NCBI RefSeq assembly: GCF_001570545.1
Contig: NZ_BBXD01000017.1
Span: forward strand, 310,001-374,000
Source of the DNA: Herbidospora mongoliensis
GTDB taxonomy: Bacteria; Actinomycetota; Actinomycetes; Streptosporangiales; Streptosporangiaceae
Length of the DNA: 64,000 nt
Reading direction: 5' to 3'
The translations under genes and the position numbers were made by a program. Shown in pieces: positions 34,901 through 45,547 of this stretch (the stretch's first letter is position 1; every line of letters starts with the position of its first letter). The notes beneath the pieces are model-generated. The model was not told the DNA's origin, ran no database searches, and worked only from the letters and a program-made list of their open reading frames with translations.

Positions 34901-35159
34901 CGGCACCACGACCATCGCCAGCCTGGGCATGAGCGACTGGCTGCTCGACTTCGGCGGCGGCTCCCCCCAGTACGGCAACGAGATCATCGCCTCCAGCCCC
35001 TACCGGCTGTACGGCGGCTCGTGGGCCATGCAGCCCATCCCGGCGAACGTGTTCGCGGCCCAGCCGATCACACTGAACCCGGCGAAGAAGCTGAAGAGCA
35101 TCACATTCGGCCCCTCCGACGACGGAGCCTTGCACATCTTTACGTGGGCGTTCGCGTAA
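31938..35159 (+). CDS. Secreted GH92 family alpha-1,2-mannosidase
   Basis: 1073 aa from the ATG at 31938; a TTG at 31950, preceded by GGAGGG, is an equally good or better start. A signal peptide ([20 protein letters not shown]) gives export. GH92 landmarks are [64 protein letters not shown] and the highly conserved [21 protein letters not shown]. After ~residue 780 come an immunoglobulin-like segment and a C-terminal beta-sandwich ([11 protein letters not shown]...IFTWAFA) probably binding carbohydrate. It is Ca2+-dependent and releases mannose from glycans. Probably unrelated to the cluster. Confidence 0.95.
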   Translation: [1073 protein letters not shown]

Positions 35160-35161
35160 CC

Positions 35162-35214
35162 CGGGGGGACGACCCCCCGAACCCCCCGATGCGAGGGGGC
35201 CTTCGCCCCCTCGC
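35162..35214 (+). terminator. Two consecutive hairpins after the mannosidase gene
   Basis: A 7-bp stem (35162-35168 with 35173-35179) is followed by a perfect 10-bp stem (35191-35200 with 35205-35214, loop CTTC). They begin right after the mannosidase stop and are very GC-rich without a U-tract. Confidence 0.6.
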
Positions 35215-35624
35215 GCTCCCCCTGGCCGCGTACGCGTCCCGGCGTCGCTGCGCTCCGGGTCGCTTCGCTCCTTGCGAAGGGCTCCGCCCCTCGCGCTCCC
35301 TGGCAAGGCCTCGCTCCGCTCGGATCGAGCTCGCTTCGCTCGGGGGGACTGCGCGCTTCGCCCAGGACCATGTACATCTTTGTGGTTGTTGCTGGTGGAA
35401 CGGCTCCGGGTCCTCGTAAGCATGTGCGCGTCGCCTACAAGGACCCGGTCGGCGGACCGGGGTTTCTTCATTCCCGGAGGTACACGTTCCGAAGGAACAC
35501 CCCATCTGGTGATAGGCGGCATCAGGTCCATCCGGCTCCCGCCGGCTGGACGATCCAGCCGATTCAGTCCAGCGGGAGGCCGGTGGTCAGGGTTCCTTCT
35601 CCGCGCGTGTGTGGACCTGAACGG
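35215..35624. repeat. Non-coding GC-rich repeat stretch
   Basis: About 400 bases without a convincing gene. The first 150 are low-complexity words such as CGCTTCGCTC and CTCGCTCCGCTCGG. A 19-mer, TCGAGCTCGCTTCGCTCGG at 35325-35343, recurs exactly at 62848-62866. The rest (35370-35620) shows no homology I recognise and leads into degraded mobile-element sequence. Confidence 0.5.
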
Positions 35625-35897
35625 TCAGGGAGTGCGAACCGGGTTGATGCCCGCGGGGGTGTCCGCGCCGACAGGTGTGGAAGTAGTCGGGCGGTCGCTG
35701 CGGCAGCGCTGCTTCTCCGAGGAGGTCATCGGGCCGGTGCGCTGGTAGATGCGGTCGGACAGTTCGGTGGCCGGGTGGTCGATGACGGTGTAGAGACGCC
35801 ATTCGTTGTGCGGGTCGGCCGGGGGGGTGGTGACGAACCAGCCCTCCGTGCGCCGCCGGCCGGTTTGGGTCTCGATCCAGGAGACCTCGATGCCGCC
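35625..35897 (-). pseudogene. Truncated unknown protein fragment
   Basis: The reading EVSWIETQTGRRRTEGW ... YTVIDHPATELSDRIYQR has codon use and composition of a real protein, and ends in a polar tail. Its upstream part is cut by the IS5-like remnant: the open frame continues only as antisense of the transposase. I do not recognise the family. Probably the 3' end of a gene disrupted by insertion. Confidence 0.35.
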
Positions 35898-35972
35898 AAG
35901 AAGATCGTCGGCCGCAAACGCCACATCGCCACCGACACCTTCGGCCTGCTCCTGGCTGTGATCTCGATGGTG
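35894..35972 (+). mobile_element. IS5/IS4-type transposase remnant
   Basis: About 26 codons reading AAKKIVGRKRHIATDTFGLL and onward match the DDE-transposase segment of IS5-family elements (KKxxGRKRHxxVDTxGLLL). No start, no further catalytic residues and no terminal repeats are visible. A small leftover of an insertion. Confidence 0.6.
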
Positions 35973-35988
35973 AGTGGCGCCTCTCCGC

Positions 35989-36393
35989 CTACCCGAGTTC
36001 ACCGAGACGGAGGGCGTCCCTTATCTCGCTGAGCTTCGCGGTTGTCGCCGGGGTCCGTTCCTTCGCCTGTTCGCCGAGACGGAGGGCGTCCTCAATCTCG
36101 CTGAGCTTCGCGGAGGACAGGACGCCCGCCCGCTCGATCAGGTCGTCCTGGGACACGGTGGTCAGCCACGTGCAGGGGGTGAAGCCCGGGCGTGGGAACG
36201 CGAACCGCAGCACGCCTTCAAAGGGCAGTCCTTCCATGGCACCTACGTGCACTTCGACGCCCAGACCGCTGATGTCGACGCCAGCAGGAGTGACGACCTG
36301 CATCGCCCGGATCCTGGACGCGTCGTCTGCCGCCAGCAGTACGACCAGCCGCCGCTCGTCGAACTCCACCCACCAGACTTCGCCACGTTGCAC
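35989..36393 (-). CDS. MazF/PemK-like toxin, apparently without antitoxin
   Basis: 134 aa from a GTG at 36393 with AGGAGG six bases upstream. The N-terminus (QRGEVWWVEFDERRLVVLLAA) matches the MazF/PemK ribonuclease fold, as does LPFEGVLRF...CTWLTTVSQDDLIERAG. The C-terminal helix AKLSEIEDALRLGEQ is duplicated: a 24-codon unit is repeated in frame (DNA copies 36002-36041 and 36074-36113), adding a second helix at the end. No MazE-type antitoxin frame is visible upstream, where IS701 sequence begins. MazF toxins cleave mRNA at short motifs. The gene looks intact although surrounded by decayed mobile DNA. Confidence 0.7.
   Translation of the reverse strand: MQRGEVWWVEFDERRLVVLLAADDASRIRAMQVVTPAGVDISGLGVEVHVGAMEGLPFEGVLRFAFPRPGFTPCTWLTTVSQDDLIERAGVLSSAKLSEIEDALRLGEQAKERTPATTAKLSEIRDALRLGELG
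36002..36113. repeat. In-frame tandem duplication in the MazF-like gene
   Basis: Two copies of about 40 bases, offset by 72 (24 codons), differ at a few positions in the middle and encode the repeated LSEI(E/R)DALRLGE helix. Confidence 0.85.
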
Positions 36394-36530
36394 ATGTCCT
36401 CCTGACTCAGGACGGCAGGCGGAACTGCGCGACCCTGACGCGTTGTGGAGACGGGTGCGGCAACCGTTGATCATCGTGAGTTTGTGTGGACTGACGAAGA
36501 GACGGTGGCCGCAGGTCACAGGATAGAACC

Positions 36531-37110
36531 CGCCCGTTGGCGGGACGCGTTCGAGGCCTGATGGGCCGGATCGCGGGGCGCTTCGCCCGGGTCGAACCCC
36601 GGCGCAGGGCGGCGCGGTTGGTGCTCGGTCTATTGGCCGACCTGCCGCGCAAGAACTGCTGGACCATCGCCGAGTGGGCTGGCGAGACCACTCCGGACGG
36701 CATGCAGCACCTGTTGGGCAGGGCCAAGTGGAATGCCGATCAGGTCCGCGACGACGTGTGCGGCTACGTGGTGGAGCACCTGCACGATGACCGGGCGGTG
36801 CTGGTCGTCGACGAGACCGGCGATGTGAGAAGGGCACTGGCACGGTCGGCGTCCAACGCCAATACACCGCGGTACAGCCGGCCGGATCGAGAGCTCCCAA
36901 GTCGCCGTCTACCTGGTTTACGCAGGCAAGCCCGGCCACGCCGCAGTGGACCGGGAACTCCACGTTCCGCGCTCCTGGACCTCCGACCCCGACCGCTGCC
37001 GCGCCGCGGGCCTTGCCGAGGAAACCACCTTCGCCACCAAGCCGGAGCTGGCCACTCGTATGGTCGCCCGGTTCCTGGACGCCGGCCACCAGGCCGCATG
37101 GGTCACCGGA
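36531..37110 (+). pseudogene. IS701-family transposase, frameshifted and truncated
   Basis: Reading across frames gives RWRDAFEA, then LMGRIAGRFARVEPRRRA, LLADLPRKNCWTIAEWAGETTPDGMQHLL and VLVVDETGD (first catalytic Asp region), then in other frames KGTGTVGVQRQYT and VAVYLVYAGKPGHAAVDREL. At least three frameshifts (near 36558, 36826 and 36893) break it. Homology ends after QAAWVTG at 37110, where an integrase fragment in the opposite orientation begins. The C-terminal half with the last acidic residue is missing. Non-functional. Confidence 0.85.
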
Positions 37111-37111
37111 G

Positions 37112-37317
37112 CATCCCGGCCCGACGCGATCAGATCGCTCGCCGCCTGCCGGGCTGCGGACTCGTCCGGGAAGCCTCCATGGCGGACCCTACGGCGGTGC
37201 CCGGACACATCCGTCACCTGAATCGCGAACGTGGTCTGGTTCGGCGAGCCGCCCACATCGCCCGCCCAGCCGCTTACCTGTCGCCTTGTCGGCGCACCCA
37301 CACCGCTTGTACGTCAT
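37112..37317 (-). pseudogene. Tyrosine integrase N-terminal fragment
   Basis: From the ATG at 37317 the reading MTYKRCGCADKATGKRLGG and then RCGRLAEPDH is the characteristic zinc-finger-like start of actinomycete element integrases. After one frameshift it continues FAIQVTDVSGHRRRVRHGGF, the arm-binding beta-hairpin. It is then cut at 37111 by the IS701 remnant. The core-binding and catalytic domains are absent. Confidence 0.75.
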
Positions 37318-37499
37318 GCGGCGATCCTCGTTGCGCATCACCATCGCCCCATCTACCCGACGGACGAATGGGGCAAGCGCAGCATCTACGGCCATCAAAG
37401 GATCGATGGATTCCGCGAGGCCGGCGAGGAATCCGAAAGGTGGTACCGAGCCGCGAACCGGGCGTGGGTGCGCCAAACCGCACGTCACCTCCGGCGCAG

Positions 37500-37519
37500 T
37501 CCGGGACTTCAGAGCCACT
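37500..37519. promoter_or_regulatory. Weak DevR-like box upstream of the DevS-like kinase gene
   Basis: TCCGGGACTTCAGAGCCACT matches the left half of the DevR/DosR consensus (GGGACT) well and the right half poorly. It lies about 45 bases before the ATG at 37565. Confidence 0.3.
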
Positions 37520-37564
37520 ATCAGATCCGGATCGTTTCGCTAGAAGGGGTGCCACACTTCGCGT

Positions 37565-39265
37565 ATGAGCCCCGACGAGTCACACAGCCTGATTCCGGAC
37601 ATGCGGCTGGGTGAGCTGCTGCTGGAACTGCGCGACCGGCTCGAAGCGGTGCTGTCCACCCGCGACCGGGTGCACGCGTTGCTGAACGCCGTCGTCCTGG
37701 TCGGCAGCGACCTGGATCTGGAGACCGTGCTGCACCGCATCGTGGAGACCGCCACCACGTTGGTCGACGCGGCCTATGGCGCGCTCGGCGTGGTCGGTGA
37801 GGGGGACACACTCATCCAGTTCATCCCCGTCGGACTGAGCCAGTCGGAGATCGCCGCCATCGAGCACTGGCCACACGGCCTGGGCCTGCTCGGCCTGCTG
37901 ATCAAGCGGCCGCAGACGTTGCGCCTGGCCCGCATCTCCGACCATCCCGAGTCGCACGGTTTCCCGCCGGGCCACCCGCCCATGGGCTCGTTCCTGGGCG
38001 TCCCGGTCAAGGTGCGCGAGGAGGTGTTCGGCAACCTCTACCTCACCGAGAAGCGCGGCGGCGCGGAATTCGACGAGGAGGACGAGGCGATCGTCATCGC
38101 CCTGGCCACCGCCGCAGGCGTCGCGATCGCCAACGCCCGCCTGTACGAGGAGAGCCGTAGCCGGGAGACCTGGTTGCAGGCCTCCGCCGCGGTGACCACG
38201 AGCCTGCTGTCCGGGCGGGACGTCCAGCAGGTCCTCACCGAGGTCGCCCACCGGGCCCGCCAGATGGCCGGCGCCGACATCACCGCCATCCTCCTGCCGG
38301 CCCCCGACGGCGACCTCCTCCAGGTGACGATCGCCGACGGCCCTGGCGCGCAACGCCTGGTCGGCACCTTGACGCCGATCGACACGTCGCTGGCGGGCGG
38401 CGCCTACCGCAGTGGCGAGCCGTCCATGGTCACCGATCTGGCGGCCGGCGCCCTGCACAAGGTGATGGCCGATCATCTGACCATGGGCCCGGAGGCGGCC
38501 GTCCCGCTGGGCGCCCCCGGATCGGTACGGGGCGTGTTGTCGGTGTTCAAGCGCATCGGCCGAACTCCCTTCAGCCGGGCCGAACTGCTCATGCTGCACG
38601 CCTTCGCCGGGCAGGCCGCCCTGGCCCTGGAACTGGCTGAGGCCCGCACGGACGCCGAGCGGCTGGGCCTGCTGGAAGACCGCGACCGCATCGCCAAGGA
38701 CCTGCACGACGTCGTCATCCAACGCCTGTTCGCCGTCGCCATGACGCTGATGAGCGTCCGACCGGCGGTGGACGGCGAGAAGGCCACCGCGCGGCTAGGG
38801 CACGCGATCGACGAACTCGACCAGACCATCCGCCAGATCCGTTCCACCATCTTCGGCCTGCAGACCCCGCCCACCGACGCCGACCCCGGCCTGCGCGCAC
38901 GGGTCACGGCCCTGACACAGGAGGCGCGCGGCCACCTCGGCTTCATGCCCGGCCTGCTGATGGAGGGCCAGCTGGACAACACGGTCCCCGAACCGGTCGC
39001 CGAGCAGCTCCTCGCCGTCCTGCGGGAGGCGCTGTCCAACCTTCTGAGGCACGCCCGGGCCTCCGCGGCCGGAGTGCTGGTGGAGGTGCGCGACGGCCAG
39101 GTCACGCTCGTCGTCACCGACAACGGCATCGGCATGCCCCGCGACGGCCATCGAAGCGGTCTGCGCAACATGCGCGAACGAGCGGAGCAACGGGGTGGCT
39201 CCTTCACCGCGCAGTCCCCTGCCGAGGGCGGGACCCGATTGTCGTGGACGGTCCCGCTCACCTGA
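37565..39265 (+). CDS. devS: DevS/DosT-like GAF-domain sensor histidine kinase
   Basis: 566 aa, the length of DevS. Two tandem GAF domains (about 45-195 and 210-360), then a HisKA_3 helix RIAKDLHDVVIQRL with His381, then an HATPase with NLLRHARAS, VTDNGIGMP and SGLRNMRERAEQRGG. The PGHPPMGSFLGVPV segment of GAF1 aligns with the haem-pocket region of DevS/DosT, so O2/NO/CO sensing is likely but not proven. A DevR-like regulator is encoded at 50906-51547. No membrane segments. It opens the dormancy island. Confidence 0.88.
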   Translation: MSPDESHSLIPDMRLGELLLELRDRLEAVLSTRDRVHALLNAVVLVGSDLDLETVLHRIVETATTLVDAAYGALGVVGEGDTLIQFIPVGLSQSEIAAIEHWPHGLGLLGLLIKRPQTLRLARISDHPESHGFPPGHPPMGSFLGVPVKVREEVFGNLYLTEKRGGAEFDEEDEAIVIALATAAGVAIANARLYEESRSRETWLQASAAVTTSLLSGRDVQQVLTEVAHRARQMAGADITAILLPAPDGDLLQVTIADGPGAQRLVGTLTPIDTSLAGGAYRSGEPSMVTDLAAGALHKVMADHLTMGPEAAVPLGAPGSVRGVLSVFKRIGRTPFSRAELLMLHAFAGQAALALELAEARTDAERLGLLEDRDRIAKDLHDVVIQRLFAVAMTLMSVRPAVDGEKATARLGHAIDELDQTIRQIRSTIFGLQTPPTDADPGLRARVTALTQEARGHLGFMPGLLMEGQLDNTVPEPVAEQLLAVLREALSNLLRHARASAAGVLVEVRDGQVTLVVTDNGIGMPRDGHRSGLRNMRERAEQRGGSFTAQSPAEGGTRLSWTVPLT

Positions 39266-39269
39266 GAAC

Positions 39270-39707
39270 TCAGAGCGCCGGGACGGAGGTGCGCCGCCCG
39301 GAGAGCCAGTCGGTGGTCATCACGATGAAGTGCCCGATACCGCCGGGCGTCCAGACCTTCAGCGGCAGCCGGCCGAGCCGCGTGATCTCCCTCGGCTCGG
39401 CGGCGGCGCGGGCGCGGCCGATCGCCGAGACCGACCAGCCGGTGCTCAGCGCCGCGTCGAAGTCGTCCGCCTCGAAGGCCACCACGTTGTCCCGCGTCGC
39501 GGCGGCGAGCCGGGAGCCGGGGGCCGTCCGCATGACGATGTCCTCGCCGTCGAGGCAGAAGGTCACGGGCTGCACCGCCGGCAGCGCCTGATCGGTGAAG
39601 ACGACCCGCCCGATCGCCGAATGAGCCAGCAGGAACAGGCACTGTTCCCGCGAGAGCACCTGCATCCCCGCCGAATCGAATCGCATACCGCTCAGCCTGG
39701 TACTCAT
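39270..39707 (-). CDS. Pyridoxamine 5'-phosphate oxidase-fold protein (DevR-regulon type)
   Basis: 145 aa split beta-barrel. LSREQCLFLLAHSAIGRVVFTD and PAVQPVTFCLDGEDIVMRT are the signature of the small FMN/F420-binding proteins found in DosR-type regulons. The C-terminus (WSVSAIGRARAAAEP) continues the barrel. Substrate unknown; flavin or F420 binding is a family inference. It converges with the DevS-like gene five bases away and follows the P-type ATPase gene, probably in one operon. Confidence 0.8.
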   Translation of the reverse strand: MSTRLSGMRFDSAGMQVLSREQCLFLLAHSAIGRVVFTDQALPAVQPVTFCLDGEDIVMRTAPGSRLAAATRDNVVAFEADDFDAALSTGWSVSAIGRARAAAEPREITRLGRLPLKVWTPGGIGHFIVMTTDWLSGRRTSVPAL

Positions 39708-39772
39708 GAGATGCCCTTCTCAGAGCCAAAGGTCACCTCTAGTCGGCCGTTCTCCCTGAATGAGCGCCCACA

Positions 39773-42225
<2,453 letters not shown>

Positions 42226-42226
<1 letters not shown>

Positions 42227-44541
42227 CAGCGCGCCCAGGTCCAGTCGCGGATCTCGGGGTCGTCCTCGCCGTACCGGCGGGTGTGGGCGCGGGCGCGCAG
42301 CCGGGCGTCCTGCATCCGCAGACGCAGGTGCGCCTGCTGGAGGCCCAGGCCGGGGACGCGGTCGATGACGTCCATGACCAGGTGGTAGCGGTCGATGTCG
42401 TTGAGCATGGTCATGTCGAAGGGCGTGGTGGTGGTGCCCTCCTCCTTGTAGCCGCGTACGTGCAGGTGGGCGTGGCCGTTGCGGCGGTAGGTGAGGCGGT
42501 GGATCAGCGACGGATAGCCGTGGAAGTTGAAGATCACCGGCTTGTCAGCGGTGAACAGGGCGTCGTATCCGGCGTCGTCCAGGCCATGCGGGTGCTCGGC
42601 GGCCGGCTGCAGGCGCATCAGGTCGACGACGTTCACGACGCGGACCCTCAGGTCGGGCAGCTCCTCGCGCAGGATCGCGGCGGCGGCCAGCACCTCAAGG
42701 GTCGGCACGTCGCCCGCGCATGCCAGGACCACGTCGGGCTCGGCGCCTTCGTCGTTGCTCGCCCAGGGCAGGATGCCGACTCCGCGGGTGCAGTGGACGA
42801 CGGCCTCCTCCATGGTGAACAGGTCCAGAACGGGTTGCTTGCCGGCGACGATGACGTTGACGTAGTCGCGGGAGCGAAGGCAGTGGTCGGCGACCGACAG
42901 CAGCGTGTTGGCGTCCGGGGGGAGGTAGACGCGGACGATCTCGGGCTTCTTGTTGAGCACCACGTCCAGGAAGCCCGGGTCCTGGTGGCTGAAGCCGTTG
43001 TTGTCCTGTCGCCACACGTGGGAGGACAGCAGGTAGTTGAGGGAGGCGATCGGGCGCCGCCACGGGATGTGGCGGGAGGCGTCCAGCCACTTGGCGTGCT
43101 GGTTGAACATGGCGTCCACGATGTGGATGAACGCCTCGTAGCAGTTGAAGAGGCCGTGCCGTCCGGTCAGCAGGTAGCCCTCCAGCCAGCCCTGGCACAG
43201 GTGCTCGCTCAGCACCTCCATGACCCGTCCACCGGCGGCCAGATGCTCGTCCGTCGGCAGGACGGAGGCGTTCCACGCGCGGCCGGTGACCTCGAAGACG
43301 GCGTTCAGCCGGTTGGAGGCGGTCTCGTCGGGCCCCATGAGGCGGAAGTTGTCCGGGTTGGCGGCGATGACGTCGCGCAGGTAGGTCCCCAGGACGCGGG
43401 TGGGTTCCGTCCACTGGGCGGCCGGCGCCTCGACGTCCACGGCGTTGTCGCGGAAGTCGGGCAGTACCAGCGGACGCAGGAGTTCGCCTCCGTTGGCGTA
43501 GGGGCTGGCGCTCATCCGGTGATCGCCGCGCGGCACGGTCTCCAGGATCTCGGCGACCGGGCGGCCGGCGCCGTCGAAGAGCTCCTCGGGCCGGTAGGAG
43601 CGCATCCACTCCTCCAGCATCGCCAGGTGGGCCGGGTTGTCGCGGACCCCGGTGAGCGGTACCTGGTGGGCGCGCCAGGTGCCTTCGACGGGCAGGCCGT
43701 CGACCTCGCGGGGCCCGGTCCAGCCCTTGGGCGTGCGCAGGATGAGCATCGGCAGGCGGTCGGCTCCGCCGTTCCGGTAGTCGGCGATCTCGTCGAAGAT
43801 GGCGTCGAGGGTCTCGGCCATCAGCGCGTGCGTGATCACGGGATCGTCCCCGGCCACAATGTGCGGGCGGTAGCCGTACCCCTCCATGAGCTTCACGAGG
43901 TCGTCCTCGGGGATCCTGGCCAGGACGGACGGGTTGGCGATCTTGTAACCGTTCAGGTGCAGGATGGGCAGTACCACGCCGTCGCGGGCGGGATCGAGGA
44001 ACTTGTTGGAATGCCAGCTCGCGGCCAGCGGGCCGGTCTCGGCCTCGCCGTCGCCGATGACACAGGCCACGACGAGGTCCGGGTTGTCGAAGGCGGCACC
44101 GTAGGCGTGCGCCAGGGCGTAGCCGAGTTCGCCGCCCTCGTGCAGGGAGCCCGGCGTCTGCGGAGCCACGTGGCTGGGGATGCCGCCGGGGAAGGAGAAC
44201 TGGTGGAACAGCCGCTTCATGCCCTGGGCGTCCTGCGACACCTGGGGGTAGGTCGCGGAGTAGGTGCCCTCCAGCCAGGAGTGCGCCACGGCGGCCGGGC
44301 CACCGTGACCGGGGCCGGCGACGTAGATCATGGCCTGGTGGCGTTCGGTGATCACCCGGTTGAGGTGGGCGAAGCAGAAGTTCAGCCCCGGCGTCGTCCC
44401 CCAGTGCCCGAGCAGCCGGGGCTTGATGTGGCCGGGCTGGAGGGGTTCGGTGAGCAGCGGGTTGTCCATGAGGTAGATCTGGCCCACCGACAGGTAGTTC
44501 GCGGCCCGCCAGTAGGCGTCGATCCGCTCAAGAGTGTCCAC
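42226..44541 (-). CDS. xfp: Xylulose-5-phosphate/fructose-6-phosphate phosphoketolase
   Basis: 771 aa; slightly shorter at the N-terminus than typical ~790 aa proteins but with the first conserved block [19 protein letters not shown] intact. The TPP site is [19 protein letters not shown], with GPGHGGPA and [10 protein letters not shown] also conserved. It splits X5P or F6P with phosphate to acetyl-phosphate plus an aldose phosphate, a route to ATP when respiration is limited, which suits the dormancy context. A DevR-like box lies 35-54 bases upstream. Confidence 0.95.
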
Positions 44542-44575
44542 GCCATCAACAATCCGCGCGTATGCCGTGCGCCGG

Positions 44576-44595
44576 GTAGGGGCGTAGGTCCCGAC
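44576..44595 (-). promoter_or_regulatory. DevR-like box upstream of phosphoketolase
   Basis: On the minus strand this reads GTCGGGACCTACGCCCCTAC, matching about 14 of 20 positions of the published DevR consensus (TTSGGGACTWWAGTCCCSAA). It lies in the gap between the divergent phosphoketolase and flavodoxin-like genes. Confidence 0.5.
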
Positions 44596-45078
44596 CGAAA
44601 CTTCGGCAACACCATGAGGATCGCCGAGGAAGTGACGTCTGGCCTACGCGGCCGGATTCCGACCGAGGTGATGGAGGTCGGGACGGCTCCCACCACGCTT
44701 CCCGACGACATCGACCTTCTTGTCGTCGGCGGACCCACGCATGCCTTCGGAATGTCCCGGGCGAGTACTCGCAAGTCCGCCCTCGACCAGGCCGACAACG
44801 GCGTCGTGTCCAAAGGCGAAGGAGTGCGCGAGTGGCTCACCGTCCTGCGGATCCGCAGGCCGATCGCGGCTGCGGCATTCGACACCCGTGTCCGGACTCT
44901 TCTGGCCGGTTCCGCGGCCAAGGGCGTCCACAAGGCACTGCGCCGTCATCGGATGGTGCTCATCGCCCCACCGATGGGGTTCTATGTCACCGCCACCAAG
45001 GGACCGCTTGACGAGGCCGAAGTCTCTCGGGCGATCGAGTGGGGTCGGTCACTGGCCGAAACGGCCTCGACCGTCTGA
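44590..45078 (+). pseudogene. Flavodoxin-like protein, N-terminally truncated
   Basis: The body is a flavodoxin fold: [20 protein letters not shown] (FMN phosphate loop), DIDLLVVGGPTHAFGMS, and the C-terminal VLIAPPMGFYV. The first beta strand that should precede FGNT (normally VVYESM-like) is missing, and the only in-frame ATG (44614) lies after the loop. Translation from it would give 154 aa without an FMN phosphate site. Probably a decayed gene; an alternative is a sequencing error just upstream. Family members are common in DevR-type islands. Confidence 0.65.
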
Positions 45079-45120
45079 TCCCGCCGGGAAGGCATGGCCA
45101 TTGGCGCCGGAGAGGGCGAC

Positions 45121-45446
45121 ATGAAGAAGAAAGCGATCATCCTGGGCCTCGCGGGAGCGGCCGTGGCGATGCGGCCCGCGCTGAACCGCTGGTGCCGCAG
45201 CTGGGGAGCGGAACCGGCCGAAATCGCGGCACCCATGCCGGGCGACGGACTGATCCCCGGGTCTGGTCCTTCGCCCTGCGGGAGAAGGCCGGTGTGACCC
45301 GGCTGATCAGCCGCAACCGCATCACCGTGCCCGGCGCGGGGAAGGCCCTCTACGACGCCGTCATGGTCCCGGCCAGCCTGGTCATGGAGAGCAAGATGCT
45401 GCACGGCATCAAGGACCGGGCCGAGCGCCGACTCACACGCAGGTGA
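45121..45446 (+). pseudogene. SRPBCC-like protein with internal deletion and frameshift
   Basis: The start (ATG 45121) encodes MKKKAIILGLAGAAVAMRPA then WGAEPAEIAAPMPGDGLIP, the usual membrane-anchored beginning of a family I recognise from actinomycete stress islands. Immediately afterwards, in another frame, comes its usual end: WSFALREKAGVTRLISRNR ... ESKMLHGIKDRAERR. The lipid-binding middle of roughly 80-100 residues is absent. The gene therefore keeps both ends but lost the core. Confidence 0.6.
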
Positions 45447-45478
45447 GTCCCAGGCTCCGGTTTCTTTCGCCTCCCTCC

Positions 45479-45498
45479 GCGAGGACCTTCGTCCCTGG
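45479..45498 (+). promoter_or_regulatory. DevR-like box upstream of universal stress gene
   Basis: GCGAGGACCTTCGTCCCTGG: the core AGGACCTTCGTCCC matches 11 of 14 core consensus positions and is an inverted repeat (GGAC/GTCC). It lies 50 bases before the ATG at 45548. Confidence 0.55.
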
Positions 45499-45547
45499 GG
45501 GACGGCACGTCGCACGGAGTGTCATGGAGGTAACCCCAGGAGGAGCC

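Noticed and set aside
35161-35360. CRISPR-like repeats
   Set aside because: The repeated words are short, irregular and without spacer structure; no cas genes are in the window.
35370-36032. 220-codon plus-strand gene
   Set aside because: Only the 26-codon IS5-like stretch near its end has family character; the rest is random-like.
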